A stretch of DNA of 64,000 nt from Cyclobacteriaceae bacterium. GTDB taxonomy: Bacteria > Bacteroidota > Bacteroidia > Cytophagales > Cyclobacteriaceae. The stretch spans positions 186,001 to 250,000 of the forward strand of contig JAEUUC010000011.1 in assembly GCA_016787665.1 (NCBI GenBank), given 5' to 3'. The position numbers and the translations under genes are program-made. Below the pieces are notes generated by a model. That model did no database searches, had not been told where the DNA came from, and saw only the letters and a program-made list of their open reading frames with translations. How positions within the stretch are numbered: the first letter of the stretch is position 1; every line of letters starts with the position of its first letter. Positions 34,087 to 43,255 of the stretch are shown in pieces.

Positions 34087-35217
34087 ATGAAATTTAGTCT
34101 CGTTGGGCGCGATGGCGGCAGTAAGGCCCGGGCGGGTGTGCTGCATACCGCGCATGGCGAAATTCCAACTCCGATTTTTATGCCCGTTGGTACAGCCGGC
34201 TCGGTAAAAGCCGTTCATCAGCGGGAACTCGAGCACGATATCAACGCCCGAATTATCCTGGGCAACACCTACCATTTGTATTTGCGGCCGGGGCTGGGCA
34301 TCCTCCGGCAGGCTGGCGGCCTGCATCGGTTTAACGGCTGGCCACACCCCATCCTGACGGACAGCGGAGGCTATCAGGTGTATTCACTGGCCGAGAACCG
34401 TAAGATCACCGAGGAGGGTGTAACGTTCAAATCCCATATTGATGGCTCCTCTCATTTTTTCTCGCCCGAAGGTGTAATGGACATTCAGCGCGCCATCGGT
34501 GCGGATATCATCATGGCGTTTGATGAGTGTACACCTTACCCATGTGAATACCACTATGCGAAGAAATCGATGGAACTGACGCACCGTTGGTTAACCCGGT
34601 GTGTGAGCCGCGTAAACGAAACGACTGCCTTACACGGTTATGAACAATCGCTGTTTCCCATTGTGCAGGGAAGTGTGTACAAGGATTTACGCGAAGAGTC
34701 GGCTCGCTTTGTGGCCGACCAGGGTTTGGATGGTAATGCCATTGGAGGGCTGAGTGTGGGAGAACCGCACGACATGATGTATGAAATGACCGATCGGGTA
34801 TGTGACCTGCTGCCCGCTGAAAAGCCCCGCTATCTGATGGGCGTGGGTACCCCGGAAAACATTCTGGAGTGCATCGCCTTGGGTATCGATATGTTTGACT
34901 GCGTCATGCCTACCCGAAATGCGCGCAACGGCATGCTGTTTACCGCTGAAGGCATTATCAACATCCGTAACGAAAAATGGAAAAATGACCTGCGGCCCGT
35001 AGATGAAGCGCTGGGCGGCTACGTAAGTACCGCTTACTCCCGGGCCTACCTGCGCCACCTGGTCATCAATAAGGAAATTTTAGGCGCGCAAATTGCTTCT
35101 ATCCATAACCTCACCTTTTACCTCTGGTTGGTGCGCGAAGCCCGGAAGCATATCCTGACCGGCACCTTTACCGGTTGGAAAAATGAAATGGTGAAAAAAG
35201 TTACGCAGCGACTGTAG
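34087..35217 (+). CDS. tgt: tRNA-guanine(34) transglycosylase
   Basis: 376 residues from ATG (MKFSLVGRDGGSKARAG). Motifs include GNTYHLYLRPG, ILTDSGGYQVYSL with the catalytic aspartate D92, AFDECTPYPCEY with D146, GLSVGEP and DMFDCVMPTRNARNG with the nucleophilic aspartate. It exchanges guanine for preQ1 at the wobble base in queuosine formation. The C-terminal zinc site of canonical bacterial Tgt (CxCxxC before YSRAYLRHL) is missing here: the segment reads ALGGYVSTAYSRAYLRHLV, although the later histidine of SIHNL remains. The lptG-like gene follows after one base, so they form an operon. Confidence 0.95.
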   Translation: MKFSLVGRDGGSKARAGVLHTAHGEIPTPIFMPVGTAGSVKAVHQRELEHDINARIILGNTYHLYLRPGLGILRQAGGLHRFNGWPHPILTDSGGYQVYSLAENRKITEEGVTFKSHIDGSSHFFSPEGVMDIQRAIGADIIMAFDECTPYPCEYHYAKKSMELTHRWLTRCVSRVNETTALHGYEQSLFPIVQGSVYKDLREESARFVADQGLDGNAIGGLSVGEPHDMMYEMTDRVCDLLPAEKPRYLMGVGTPENILECIALGIDMFDCVMPTRNARNGMLFTAEGIINIRNEKWKNDLRPVDEALGGYVSTAYSRAYLRHLVINKEILGAQIASIHNLTFYLWLVREARKHILTGTFTGWKNEMVKKVTQRL

Positions 35218-35218
35218 T

Positions 35219-36322
35219 ATGTCAGGCCTGAAAATCATCGACCGGTACATCATCAAAAAGGTATTGTATACCTTCTTGTTCGTGGCCCTCATACTGGTGG
35301 CGGTGGTTACGATCATCGACATCACGGAGCGGATGGATAAGTTTGCCGCACACAAACTGAGCTTGTGGGTGATCTTGGGATACTACGGTGATTTTATTCC
35401 CTGGTTGGCCGGCCTGATCACACCCATTACAGCGTTTATTGCCATCATCTATGTTACGTCACGCATGGCCGCGCACATGGAGATCGTAGCCATCCTGAGC
35501 AGTGGAGTGAGTTTCAGGCGATTGATGTTGCCCTACTTCATTGCTTCAGGAATTATTGCCGTGGCCAGTTTTGTTTTGAACGGCTGGATCATTCCGCCCT
35601 CGAACCGCGACCGGCTCGATTTTGAAGTGAAGTACTTCAACAAGACGTACAACTTCAGTAATCGCAACCTGCACATGCAGATTCAGCCCAATGTGTACCT
35701 CTACGTGCAGGACTACAGCAATCAATCCAACACCGGCTATCAATTTTCGTTGGAACGATTCGAGGACAACCGGCTGGTCGACAAACTGGTAGCCGATAAC
35801 ATCGTGTGGGACACCACCAAGAACAAATGGATACTCCGCTACTGGAAGCGCAAGCAAGTCGACTCACTGTTTCAAAAGGCGAGCCTTGCCGAAAAGCTAA
35901 ACAGCAACGGGTACGAAAAAGATACCACGCTGGCCATTACCCCGGCCGACTTCAAAAACGAAGAGCGGAAATACGATGGCATGACGATTCCGGAACTGAC
36001 GCATCACATACAAAAAATGCGCTTCCGCGGATCAACGGGAGTGGAGGCATTCGAAGTGGAACGACACCTTCGCTACTCGGCACCCTTTACCATCTTTGTA
36101 TTGGTCTTGATGGGCGTGATTGTGTCGGCACGCAAAAGTCGTGGCGGCACGGGTTATCAAATTGTATTGGGCTTTGTGCTGGCGTTTGCCTTTATCATTT
36201 TCTTTACGATGACCCGTACCTTTGCCGAGGCAGGGTCTATGATACCGGTGGTGGCGGCCTGGCTGCCGAACATCGTGTTCACCGTCATCTCGGCCGCGCT
36301 GTATAAATTCGTGCCGCGCTAA
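35219..36322 (+). CDS. LptF/LptG-family LPS-transport permease
   Basis: 367 residues. The LptG/LptF pattern shows N-terminal helices (about 12-33 and 50-80), a periplasmic beta-rich domain (about 125-260) and C-terminal helices with FTIFVLVLMGVIVSARKSRGGTGYQ. It is one of two permeases of the LptBFG ATP-driven extractor that passes LPS to LptC. The partner permease and LptB are not in the window, but lptD is at 7825. It is in one operon with tgt and the EamA transporter. Confidence 0.92.
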   Translation: MSGLKIIDRYIIKKVLYTFLFVALILVAVVTIIDITERMDKFAAHKLSLWVILGYYGDFIPWLAGLITPITAFIAIIYVTSRMAAHMEIVAILSSGVSFRRLMLPYFIASGIIAVASFVLNGWIIPPSNRDRLDFEVKYFNKTYNFSNRNLHMQIQPNVYLYVQDYSNQSNTGYQFSLERFEDNRLVDKLVADNIVWDTTKNKWILRYWKRKQVDSLFQKASLAEKLNSNGYEKDTTLAITPADFKNEERKYDGMTIPELTHHIQKMRFRGSTGVEAFEVERHLRYSAPFTIFVLVLMGVIVSARKSRGGTGYQIVLGFVLAFAFIIFFTMTRTFAEAGSMIPVVAAWLPNIVFTVISAALYKFVPR

Positions 36323-37219
36323 ATGGCCACCTTATCCGATTACCTGAAACTGCACTTCATTGTCTTTCTGTGGGGCTTCACGGCCATTGCTGCCAAACTC
36401 ATGACCATCCCGGCTGTAGAGATGGTGCTGTACCGCACGTTGCTGGCAGCCATCGGTATGGCCATCGTCATCATCATCGCACGGGGAAGCTTTCGCGTTA
36501 CTGTGGCTGATGCGATCCGGTTATTGCTGACTGGATTAATCGTGGGTATTCACTGGCTTACATTCTTTGGCTCTGGCCAGGTGAGCAATCCCTCCACCAG
36601 TTTGGTTGGTTTCGCCACCTGTTCGCTTTGGGCCGCGCTGCTGGAACCGCTCTTCAAGCGAAAAAAAATTCATGCTTTGGAGTTTGGTTTGGGTTTGCTG
36701 GTGATGGGCGGGCTGGCCCTGATCACTTCGTTCCAGTTCAACTACCATTTGGGGCTGTTCCTCGGCATTTTTTCCGGATTGACCGCAGCCATCTTTACGC
36801 TCATCAACGCCCGGCTGGTAGCCCGCGTACCCTCATTCACCATCACATTTTATGAAATGATCGGGGCGTTTGTTTGTGTCGTTCTCTTTCTCCCCTACTA
36901 CCAGGAAAATCTGGCGGCCAACCAAACCCTTCAGTTAACACCGACTTTTACAGATTGGCTGTTAATCGCACTACTGGCATTGGCGTGCTCGGTGTATGCG
37001 TACACCGTGATGATCAACCTTACCCGCAAACTTTCGGTGTTCTTCCTCCAGCTTACGCTCAATCTCGAACCGGTCTATGGAATATTAATGGCGCTCATCA
37101 TCTTTGGTCAACAGGAGGTGATGGGTTGGAATTTTTATGCGGGCACACTCATCATCCTCAGTGCGGTGCTCCTCTACCCCACGTTAAAGGCCCGCTTGTA
37201 CCCGTTCCCTCAATCCTGA
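36323..37219 (+). CDS. EamA/DMT-family transporter
   Basis: 298 residues with about ten transmembrane helices in two EamA repeats (FIVFLWGFTAIAAKLM at the first and FFLQLTLNLEPVYGILMALI in the second). The position-specific motif of the first repeat, FWGSTF-like, is changed to LWGFTAI. Substrates of the family include amino acids and metabolites; none can be assigned. It starts directly after the lptG-like stop and ends overlapping ispE by ten bases on the other strand. Confidence 0.92.
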   Translation: MATLSDYLKLHFIVFLWGFTAIAAKLMTIPAVEMVLYRTLLAAIGMAIVIIIARGSFRVTVADAIRLLLTGLIVGIHWLTFFGSGQVSNPSTSLVGFATCSLWAALLEPLFKRKKIHALEFGLGLLVMGGLALITSFQFNYHLGLFLGIFSGLTAAIFTLINARLVARVPSFTITFYEMIGAFVCVVLFLPYYQENLAANQTLQLTPTFTDWLLIALLALACSVYAYTVMINLTRKLSVFFLQLTLNLEPVYGILMALIIFGQQEVMGWNFYAGTLIILSAVLLYPTLKARLYPFPQS

Positions 37220-38022
37220 CCGAAGCCCGTCCAGCAGGTCATTCCCGGAAAGGCCGCACGCAAATCAACCTTTGCCGAAAAAATGCCAAACACGGATGCC
37301 CCCGATCCACTCATGGATGCGTACAATGCACCCTGTTCGTACATCGTCTCTTTCACTTGACGAATGATCGGGTAGCGCTCGAATACAGATTGCTCAAAAT
37401 GGTTGACCAATGAATTCCTCCACTGGCTAACCTCCTGGGCCAGAACATCAGCCAGTGGCTTCCCCGGAATTTTGGGTGTCACCCCGGCATAGGCATCCTG
37501 GGTTGACACGTGCACGGCCGGTTTGACGACAACGAAGAACAAATTTTTCAACTGAAGCGGAAGCGGATGCAATTGTTCACCCCGGCCAAGCCCTAACTGC
37601 GGACGCGGCTCAATGAAAAACGCACAGTCGCTGCCCAGCCGCGCTGCATAGTCTTTTAACTGCTCAACCGACAATCCGAGCTGGCGAACCTTGTTGATGA
37701 GCACGAGGGTAAAGGCGGCATCGGCCGAACCGCCACCGAGGCCGGCACCCATCGGCACTATCTTGTGAAGGTGTAAGCGCAGTGGCGCGAAGTCGAAATC
37801 ATGTTGCAGCAACTGGTAGGCACGTACACATAAGTTTGCCTCCGGAGCGGCATCAATAGATAAGCCGGTTTGACTGAACTGGAAAGCAGTAGACGGAATG
37901 GCCTCCAGGATGTCCGTCCACGGAAGCGGATAAAAACAGGTCTCAATGTCGTGGTAACCGTCTGTGCGCTTACGCAGAATGTGAAGCCCAAGGTTGATTT
38001 TACACGGAGGGAAAACGACCAT
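37210..38022 (-). CDS. ispE: 4-diphosphocytidyl-2-C-methyl-D-erythritol kinase
   Basis: 270 residues. GHMP-kinase motifs: PPCKINLGLHILRKRTDGYH at the N-terminus, VPMGAGLGGGSADAAFTLVL (ATP loop) and MSGSGASVFGIF near the C-terminus. It phosphorylates CDP-ME in the non-mevalonate isoprenoid pathway. It follows fabI by 17 bases on the same strand, so they may form one transcript. The stop region overlaps the EamA gene end. Length matches the family. Confidence 0.95.
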   Translation of the reverse strand: MVVFPPCKINLGLHILRKRTDGYHDIETCFYPLPWTDILEAIPSTAFQFSQTGLSIDAAPEANLCVRAYQLLQHDFDFAPLRLHLHKIVPMGAGLGGGSADAAFTLVLINKVRQLGLSVEQLKDYAARLGSDCAFFIEPRPQLGLGRGEQLHPLPLQLKNLFFVVVKPAVHVSTQDAYAGVTPKIPGKPLADVLAQEVSQWRNSLVNHFEQSVFERYPIIRQVKETMYEQGALYASMSGSGASVFGIFSAKVDLRAAFPGMTCWTGFGQD

Positions 38023-38039
38023 GGAACAAACCGCGTGCT

Positions 38040-38852
38040 TTATTTGGTCAGCCGTTCAATCAGGTCCTCGGTAATGCCGGTGCTTGAAAACCCGCCATCG
38101 TGCATCAGGTTTTGCATGGTTACCATGCGCGTATAGTCGCTGAAGAGCGAGACGATGTAGTTGGCGCAATCTTCACCCGAAGCGTTACCCAGAGGTGACA
38201 TCATCTGGGCATAATCAAAGAATACATCAAACCCTGAGATGCCGGCTCCGGCCGTGGTCTTAGTCGGTGACTGCGAAATTGTATTTACCCGGACTTTTTT
38301 CAGTTTCGCGAAGCGGTAACCGTAACTGCGCGCGATGGACTCCAACACCGCCTTAGCCTGTGCCATATCGGAATAATCCGGGAACGTGCGTTGGGCGGCA
38401 ATGTAGGTAAGCGCCACAATTGAACCCCACTCATTCATCGCATCGGTCTTTTCGGCCGTTTGCATCACTTTGTGAAAAGAAAGACCGGAAATGTCAAGCG
38501 TTTTTTGAAACCACTCATAGTTCAGATCGCCATAGGCTTTGTCTTTTCGTACATTCGGGCTCATGCCAATGGAGTGAAGAACAAAATCAATCTTGCCGCC
38601 TAACACCTCCATTGATTTGGTAAAAAGAGTATTCAGATCGGATTCCGAAGTGGCATCGGCCGGAATAACCTCTGCGTTACACTGCTTGGCCAGTTCGTTG
38701 ATTTTACCCATGCGCAGCGCGATGGGCGCGTTGGTTAACGTGAACGAGCCGCCTTCCGCCTTCACCCGAAGGGCAGTTTTCCAGGCGATGGAGTTTTCAT
38801 CGAGTGCGCCAAAGATGATGCCGCGCTTGCCGGCCAGCAGTTGGTGAGCCAT
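38040..38852 (-). CDS. fabI: Enoyl-[acyl-carrier-protein] reductase (NADH)
   Basis: 270 residues from the internal ATG of MAHQLLAGKRGIIFG. The atypical SDR pattern of FabI is visible: FGALDENSIAWKTALR (nucleotide loop), FVLHSIGMSPN, KTLDISGLSFHKV and the active-site segment YIAAQRTFPDYSDMAQAKAVLES, which has the Y-x6-K spacing used by FabI. It reduces enoyl-ACP in the last step of fatty-acid elongation. It is divergent from murI; the 62-base gap contains TATACTTG about 20 bases before the fabI start and TAATTTG just before murI. Confidence 0.95.
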   Translation of the reverse strand: MAHQLLAGKRGIIFGALDENSIAWKTALRVKAEGGSFTLTNAPIALRMGKINELAKQCNAEVIPADATSESDLNTLFTKSMEVLGGKIDFVLHSIGMSPNVRKDKAYGDLNYEWFQKTLDISGLSFHKVMQTAEKTDAMNEWGSIVALTYIAAQRTFPDYSDMAQAKAVLESIARSYGYRFAKLKKVRVNTISQSPTKTTAGAGISGFDVFFDYAQMMSPLGNASGEDCANYIVSLFSDYTRMVTMQNLMHDGGFSSTGITEDLIERLTK

Positions 38853-38914
38853 AGAATGGGTAATTTTTTCTGCAAGTATACAAAGTTCAGCCTGATTGAC
38901 TGTAATTTGCCCGC

Positions 38915-39730
38915 GTGACCCCAGACGCACCCATCGGCATATTTGATAGCGGTATTGGCGGCTTAACGGTGGCCCACGCCATTGCTACGCGGTTGCCCCA
39001 CGAACGACTCGTTTACTTCGGAGATACGGCACACCTTCCTTATGGCGACAAATCCGAGGCCGCCATTCAAGCCTATTCAATTCGAATCGCAGATGTGCTG
39101 CTACAAAAAAACTGTAAGGTGATTGTCATCGCCTGCAACTCGGCCAGTTCGGCCGCCTATGAGTTGCTGAAGGAATATGTGCGCCACCAGGCCAAGGTCA
39201 TCAACGTAATTGACCCCATGGTGGAATATGTGGCCAAGCATCATGCGCACCAGAAAGTTGGATTGATTGGCACCAAGCGCACGGTATTGAGCAACGTTTA
39301 TCAACGAAAATTGGAGGAACGCCACAGTACCGTAGACCTGCATGCACTGGCAACCCCCCTGCTGGCGCCCATGATCGAAGAGGGATTTTCGAATTCAAGA
39401 ATTAGCCATGACCTGATTGATCAATACCTCAGCGATGACACACTGAGCGAAATCCGGGCCCTGGTACTCGCGTGCACCCACTACCCGCTCATCAAACAGG
39501 AGGTACGCGACTACTTTCAGGGGAATGTTGATATCCTCGATTCATCTGAAGTAGTGGCCCAGGCACTCGATCAGTATTTGACCCAACAGTCGCTTAAGAG
39601 CCCGGCCCAGGGTACCCCCGGCCACGAATTTCTGGTTTCCGATTACACCGACTCCTTCGAGGCTTCCACGAAGATATTTTTTGGCGAGCACGTTCACCTT
39701 ACCCGCCATCCGCTTTGGGCACGGGAATAG
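38915..39730 (+). CDS. murI: Glutamate racemase
   Basis: 271 residues starting with GTG; the Asp/Glu racemase landmarks IGIFDSGIGGLTVAHAI, YFGDTAHLPYGDKS, IACNSASSAAYEL (first catalytic cysteine) and LACTHYPLIKQEV (second cysteine) are present. It supplies D-glutamate for peptidoglycan. The TAATTTG box only five bases before the GTG suggests a leaderless start. The gene stands alone on the plus strand, followed by a 79-base gap before nuoH that holds a weak inverted repeat (ATGTAA...TTACAT) and AT-rich sequence. Confidence 0.96.
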   Translation: MTPDAPIGIFDSGIGGLTVAHAIATRLPHERLVYFGDTAHLPYGDKSEAAIQAYSIRIADVLLQKNCKVIVIACNSASSAAYELLKEYVRHQAKVINVIDPMVEYVAKHHAHQKVGLIGTKRTVLSNVYQRKLEERHSTVDLHALATPLLAPMIEEGFSNSRISHDLIDQYLSDDTLSEIRALVLACTHYPLIKQEVRDYFQGNVDILDSSEVVAQALDQYLTQQSLKSPAQGTPGHEFLVSDYTDSFEASTKIFFGEHVHLTRHPLWARE

Positions 39731-39809
39731 GCACTCAATGTAAGTTTTTGGTGATTATTGAATATTTTACATGCGATTTCCTTTCAACCTTTGAGGTTAG
39801 CTTGGATCC

Positions 39810-40856
39810 GTGACTACCTTAATTTTCATACTTCCGTTCCTGGTTGCCTACACCATCCTGGTGGTGTATGCCGAGCGAAAGCTTTCTGCCTTTATGCAAG
39901 ATCGGCTTGGGCCGATGGAAGTCGGGTATTACGGGCTGCTGCAGACCGTTGCCGATTTGCTTAAGCTTTTGCAGAAGGAAGATATTGTGCCCGCGTCTGC
40001 TCAACGCTGGCTATTTAAAGCTGCTCCAATCCTGATCTTTCTTCCCGTATTTGCCGGCTTTGCCGTGTTACCTCTTTCGCCCACCTGGAGTGGTGCGGGT
40101 ATTCAGGCGGGTGTCTTTTTTCTGCTGGCCATCATCTCGCTCGATGTAGTGGGCATTGTAGCAGCCGGATGGGGCTCCCATAACAAGTACAGCTCGCTGG
40201 GAACATTGCGGTCAATAGCCCAGATTATTTCCTATGAAATTCCCCTGGGGCTGGCGGTGATTTGTGTTTGCATAATCAGTGGCTCACTCGATTTGCAGCA
40301 GATTTCAGTGTTGCAGGCCACGGGAAATACGAACGCCTTGTTTCTGGGTATACCCGGGCTACCCACCGGTGCCACCGGAGGCTTTTTGACTTGGAGTGTG
40401 TTTCAGACGCCCCTGTTACTGATCGTTTGGGTGATTTTTTTCATAGCCTCCTTAGCGGAGTGTAACCGGGCACCTTTTGATTTGCCTGAGGCCGAATCGG
40501 AATTGGTAGCCGGATTCCACACCGAGTATTCGGGTTTTCGCTTTGCCATCATCATGCTGGCCGAATATGCCATGATGCTGCTGGTCAGCTTGCTGGGCGT
40601 TATTCTCTTCTGGGGAAGCTGGAATTCTCCACTACCGAATCTGGGATCTATCGAGCTGGCGGATTGGACAAATGGCCCCGTATGGGGTGTTTTTTGGCTC
40701 ATCACCAAGTCGGTGGTAATGGTAGCTGTTCAAATTTGGGTGCGCTGGACCTTCCCCAGACTGCGCATTGATCAGTTACTTAACCTGAGTTGGAAGTATC
40801 TAACGCCCGCAGCTCTCCTGCTTTTACTAATTTGTATCTGGTGGAAACTAGTTTGA
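39810..40856 (+). CDS. nuoH: NADH-quinone oxidoreductase subunit H (lone gene)
   Basis: 348 residues starting with GTG, with about eight transmembrane helices. Conserved NuoH blocks include YAERKLSAFMQDRLGP, LLQTVADLLKLLQKED, WGSHNKYSSLGTLRSIAQIISYEIPLG (start and end of the quinone-facing loops), FDLPEAESELVAGFHTEYSG and WVRWTFPRLRIDQLL. NuoH forms part of the quinone pocket of complex I. In most genomes it sits inside the nuoA-N cluster; here no other nuo gene adjoins it. The downstream histidine kinase gene starts within its last codons. Confidence 0.95.
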   Translation: MTTLIFILPFLVAYTILVVYAERKLSAFMQDRLGPMEVGYYGLLQTVADLLKLLQKEDIVPASAQRWLFKAAPILIFLPVFAGFAVLPLSPTWSGAGIQAGVFFLLAIISLDVVGIVAAGWGSHNKYSSLGTLRSIAQIISYEIPLGLAVICVCIISGSLDLQQISVLQATGNTNALFLGIPGLPTGATGGFLTWSVFQTPLLLIVWVIFFIASLAECNRAPFDLPEAESELVAGFHTEYSGFRFAIIMLAEYAMMLLVSLLGVILFWGSWNSPLPNLGSIELADWTNGPVWGVFWLITKSVVMVAVQIWVRWTFPRLRIDQLLNLSWKYLTPAALLLLLICIWWKLV

Positions 40857-42886
40857 ACATTCGATTGAGCCGAATCCCGCTCGCACTCGCTCTGTTGACA
40901 GCCATCAATCTTGCGTGGGCACAATCGAACTTGCACGCACTTGAACGGCAACTGGAACAAACTACTTCGGACTCCGTGCGCGTGTTGTTGCTGGTTGAAT
41001 TAGCTGAAAACTACGAACGGGTAGACTTCGACAAAGCGACCGGGTATACCAACGAAGCTCTGAAAATTGCCAATGAAAACAATTGGAATTGGGCGAGGAT
41101 CAAAGTCTATGAGAGGGCCGGATTCCTGGGAACACTCAGTGGCGACTATTCGAAGGCGATTAAATATGACAATGATCGCCTGGAACTGATCTTGCTTTCC
41201 GGTGACAGCACGTTGTTGCCCCGAGCCATCAACTATCTTGGAAACGACTATTCTGATCTTGGACAATACGACCGCTCTTACCAGTACTTCACGCGAGCGT
41301 ACCGGATAGCCAAGAAGTTGAATGACTCGATGACCATGAGCATCGCCATTCACAATATCGGTAATGTCTTCAAAGAGCTCGGTCAATACGACATTGCCTT
41401 GAGTCATTTTGAGTTTAGCCGAAAGATCAGCCAAGGCATTAAAGACACCGAAGCGGAAGCCTATACGTTTGAAGAAGAAGGCGATCTATTTATGCGCATG
41501 GGCGAATATGAAAAAGCCGAAACGTACCTGCTACGTGCCCTGCAGTCGGCACGAGCGCAGCGTATTGCGTTTATCGAGCCCCGTATTTATGGCAAACTGG
41601 CTTCGCTGTACCAAGTGCAGGGGTTAAACGACATTGCCCTGCTGTACTACGATTCGGCCACGAGGCTGTACCAGAAGACCGGTAACGTTTTTGGCCTGGC
41701 CAACACGTACCTCGGCAAAGGCAAAGTATTTGTGGCCCAGAAAAAATTCAGGGAAGCCGAGCAACTTTTTGAAACAAGTCTGGCCACGGCTGAGCGGATG
41801 AATGCGCAAAAACTGGAGATCGAATGCTACCTGCAACTTTCGCAGCTTGCAGAACAAGAAGGAAATCCAGCTGAGGCTTTGCGCTATTTTAAGAACTACC
41901 ACTCCGTACGCGACAGCCTGTTTAGCCAGGACATGGAGCAGCAACTCTTTCGCGATCAGTTGCAATTCGAAACGGAAGGTAAGGATAAAGAAATTGCTCA
42001 GCTCAACCTATTAAAGGCCGAGCGCGAAGATGAAATCAGGCGGCAGGAGCTCATACAAAACATATTGGTAGTAGCCATTGCGCTCACCGGCATTCTCATG
42101 TTCACCATTTACCGGAGTGGTCAGCGGAGAATTCGCATCAACAAGCTGTTGATGGAGCACCAGGAAGAAATCAAAAAACGCAGCGTTGAATTGGAGCAAC
42201 TCAACCAGGTGAAAGACAAATTCTTCTCCATCATTTCGCACGACTTGCGGTCACCCATTAATGCGCTGGCCGCTATTCTCACCCTGCTGGATAACAACCA
42301 GATCAAGCCGGAAGAGTTTGCCCGACTTACGAAAGAATTAAAGGTGCAGTTTAATCACACACGCTCCTTAATCAACAATTTGCTGGATTGGGCCTTACTG
42401 CAAATGGAGAAACTAAAAATCATTCCCGAAAAAATTGATTTGCGGGTGGTGGCTCAAACCAATTTCTCGCTGCTGAGCTCTTTGCATACGAAAGATATTC
42501 GGATGGAAAACAACATTCGGGAGGGCACTGTGGGCTGGGCAGACCTTAACATGATTAATCTGGTCTTCCGCAATCTGATTCTGAATGCAATCAAATTCAC
42601 CGATGCCGGAGGAGTTATCAAAATTTCGACTCAGGACCTGGGCTCCTTTTACGAAATTGCCATTGCCGACAATGGCGTGGGCATAAAGCCGGAAGTGCAA
42701 AAACTTTTGTTTGAAAAAACGACCGGCTACAGCACGCGCGGCACGGCAAATGAAAAAGGTACAGGCCTGGGCCTGATCTTGTGCAAGGAGTTTGTGGAGA
42801 AGAATGGAGGAACTATCCGGCTCGAAAGCGAGGAGGGTAAAGGGAGTACGTTCTATTTCACCGTACGAAAGGCAAAAGACAGCTGA
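40841..42886 (+). CDS. TPR-containing sensor histidine kinase (orphan)
   Basis: About 681 residues from a GTG that overlaps the end of nuoH (a TTG at 40853 overlapping the nuoH stop is an alternative). The N-terminus is a signal peptide/anchor (RIPLALALLTAINLAWAQ), followed by about six TPR-like repeats (to about residue 370). Then come a transmembrane helix (ILVVAIALTGILMFTIYR), a coiled-coil, a HisKA domain with FFSIISHDLRSPINALAAIL (phospho-accepting histidine) and a HATPase_c domain with N box NLILNAIKFTDAGG and G boxes DNGVGIKP and GTGLGLILCKEF. No response regulator is adjacent, so partner and signal are unknown. Confidence 0.92.
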   Translation: METSLNIRLSRIPLALALLTAINLAWAQSNLHALERQLEQTTSDSVRVLLLVELAENYERVDFDKATGYTNEALKIANENNWNWARIKVYERAGFLGTLSGDYSKAIKYDNDRLELILLSGDSTLLPRAINYLGNDYSDLGQYDRSYQYFTRAYRIAKKLNDSMTMSIAIHNIGNVFKELGQYDIALSHFEFSRKISQGIKDTEAEAYTFEEEGDLFMRMGEYEKAETYLLRALQSARAQRIAFIEPRIYGKLASLYQVQGLNDIALLYYDSATRLYQKTGNVFGLANTYLGKGKVFVAQKKFREAEQLFETSLATAERMNAQKLEIECYLQLSQLAEQEGNPAEALRYFKNYHSVRDSLFSQDMEQQLFRDQLQFETEGKDKEIAQLNLLKAEREDEIRRQELIQNILVVAIALTGILMFTIYRSGQRRIRINKLLMEHQEEIKKRSVELEQLNQVKDKFFSIISHDLRSPINALAAILTLLDNNQIKPEEFARLTKELKVQFNHTRSLINNLLDWALLQMEKLKIIPEKIDLRVVAQTNFSLLSSLHTKDIRMENNIREGTVGWADLNMINLVFRNLILNAIKFTDAGGVIKISTQDLGSFYEIAIADNGVGIKPEVQKLLFEKTTGYSTRGTANEKGTGLGLILCKEFVEKNGGTIRLESEEGKGSTFYFTVRKAKDS

Positions 42887-43003
42887 CATTTTCCCACTCC
42901 CGAACGAAGTTGTTCGCCTGCGGTCAACCCCATTTTTTAGAAGTTATTTTTTTGCTAAAATCGACCACATTTCTGGCACATCCCTTGTAAATGGTTTACC
43001 GCT

Positions 43004-43255
43004 ATGGATTCAAAAAAAGTAAAAACCTGCTTCACCATCACATTTACGGAAGAGCAATACCGGCATGCCAAAGCTTACGTAGACGACATGCGGCAGCACC
43101 CAAATCGGGTGTTTTGGCGCGGTAAGGAAGGGAAGTCGGACGATGAACTGGTTGTCGAACAGATTGCCCATCGCATCTTGTCGGGTTTCTACAACAACGA
43201 ACCTTATCGGGCAGGCCAATACATCATGCGCATGGATAGTGCCATTGCCTCCTAA
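43004..43255 (+). CDS. Small hypothetical protein
   Basis: 83 residues, no signal peptide or membrane segment; mixed alpha-beta composition with CFTITFTEEQYRHAKAYVDDM and ELVVEQIAHRILSGFYNNEP. No family recognised. The gene is supported by its own ATG, coding-like composition and a stop that interlocks with the next gene's stop (CTAA at 43252-43255). The 117-base gap before it is T-rich with a weak hairpin (CGAAC/GTTCG, near 42903) that may end the kinase transcript. Confidence 0.6.
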   Translation: MDSKKVKTCFTITFTEEQYRHAKAYVDDMRQHPNRVFWRGKEGKSDDELVVEQIAHRILSGFYNNEPYRAGQYIMRMDSAIAS

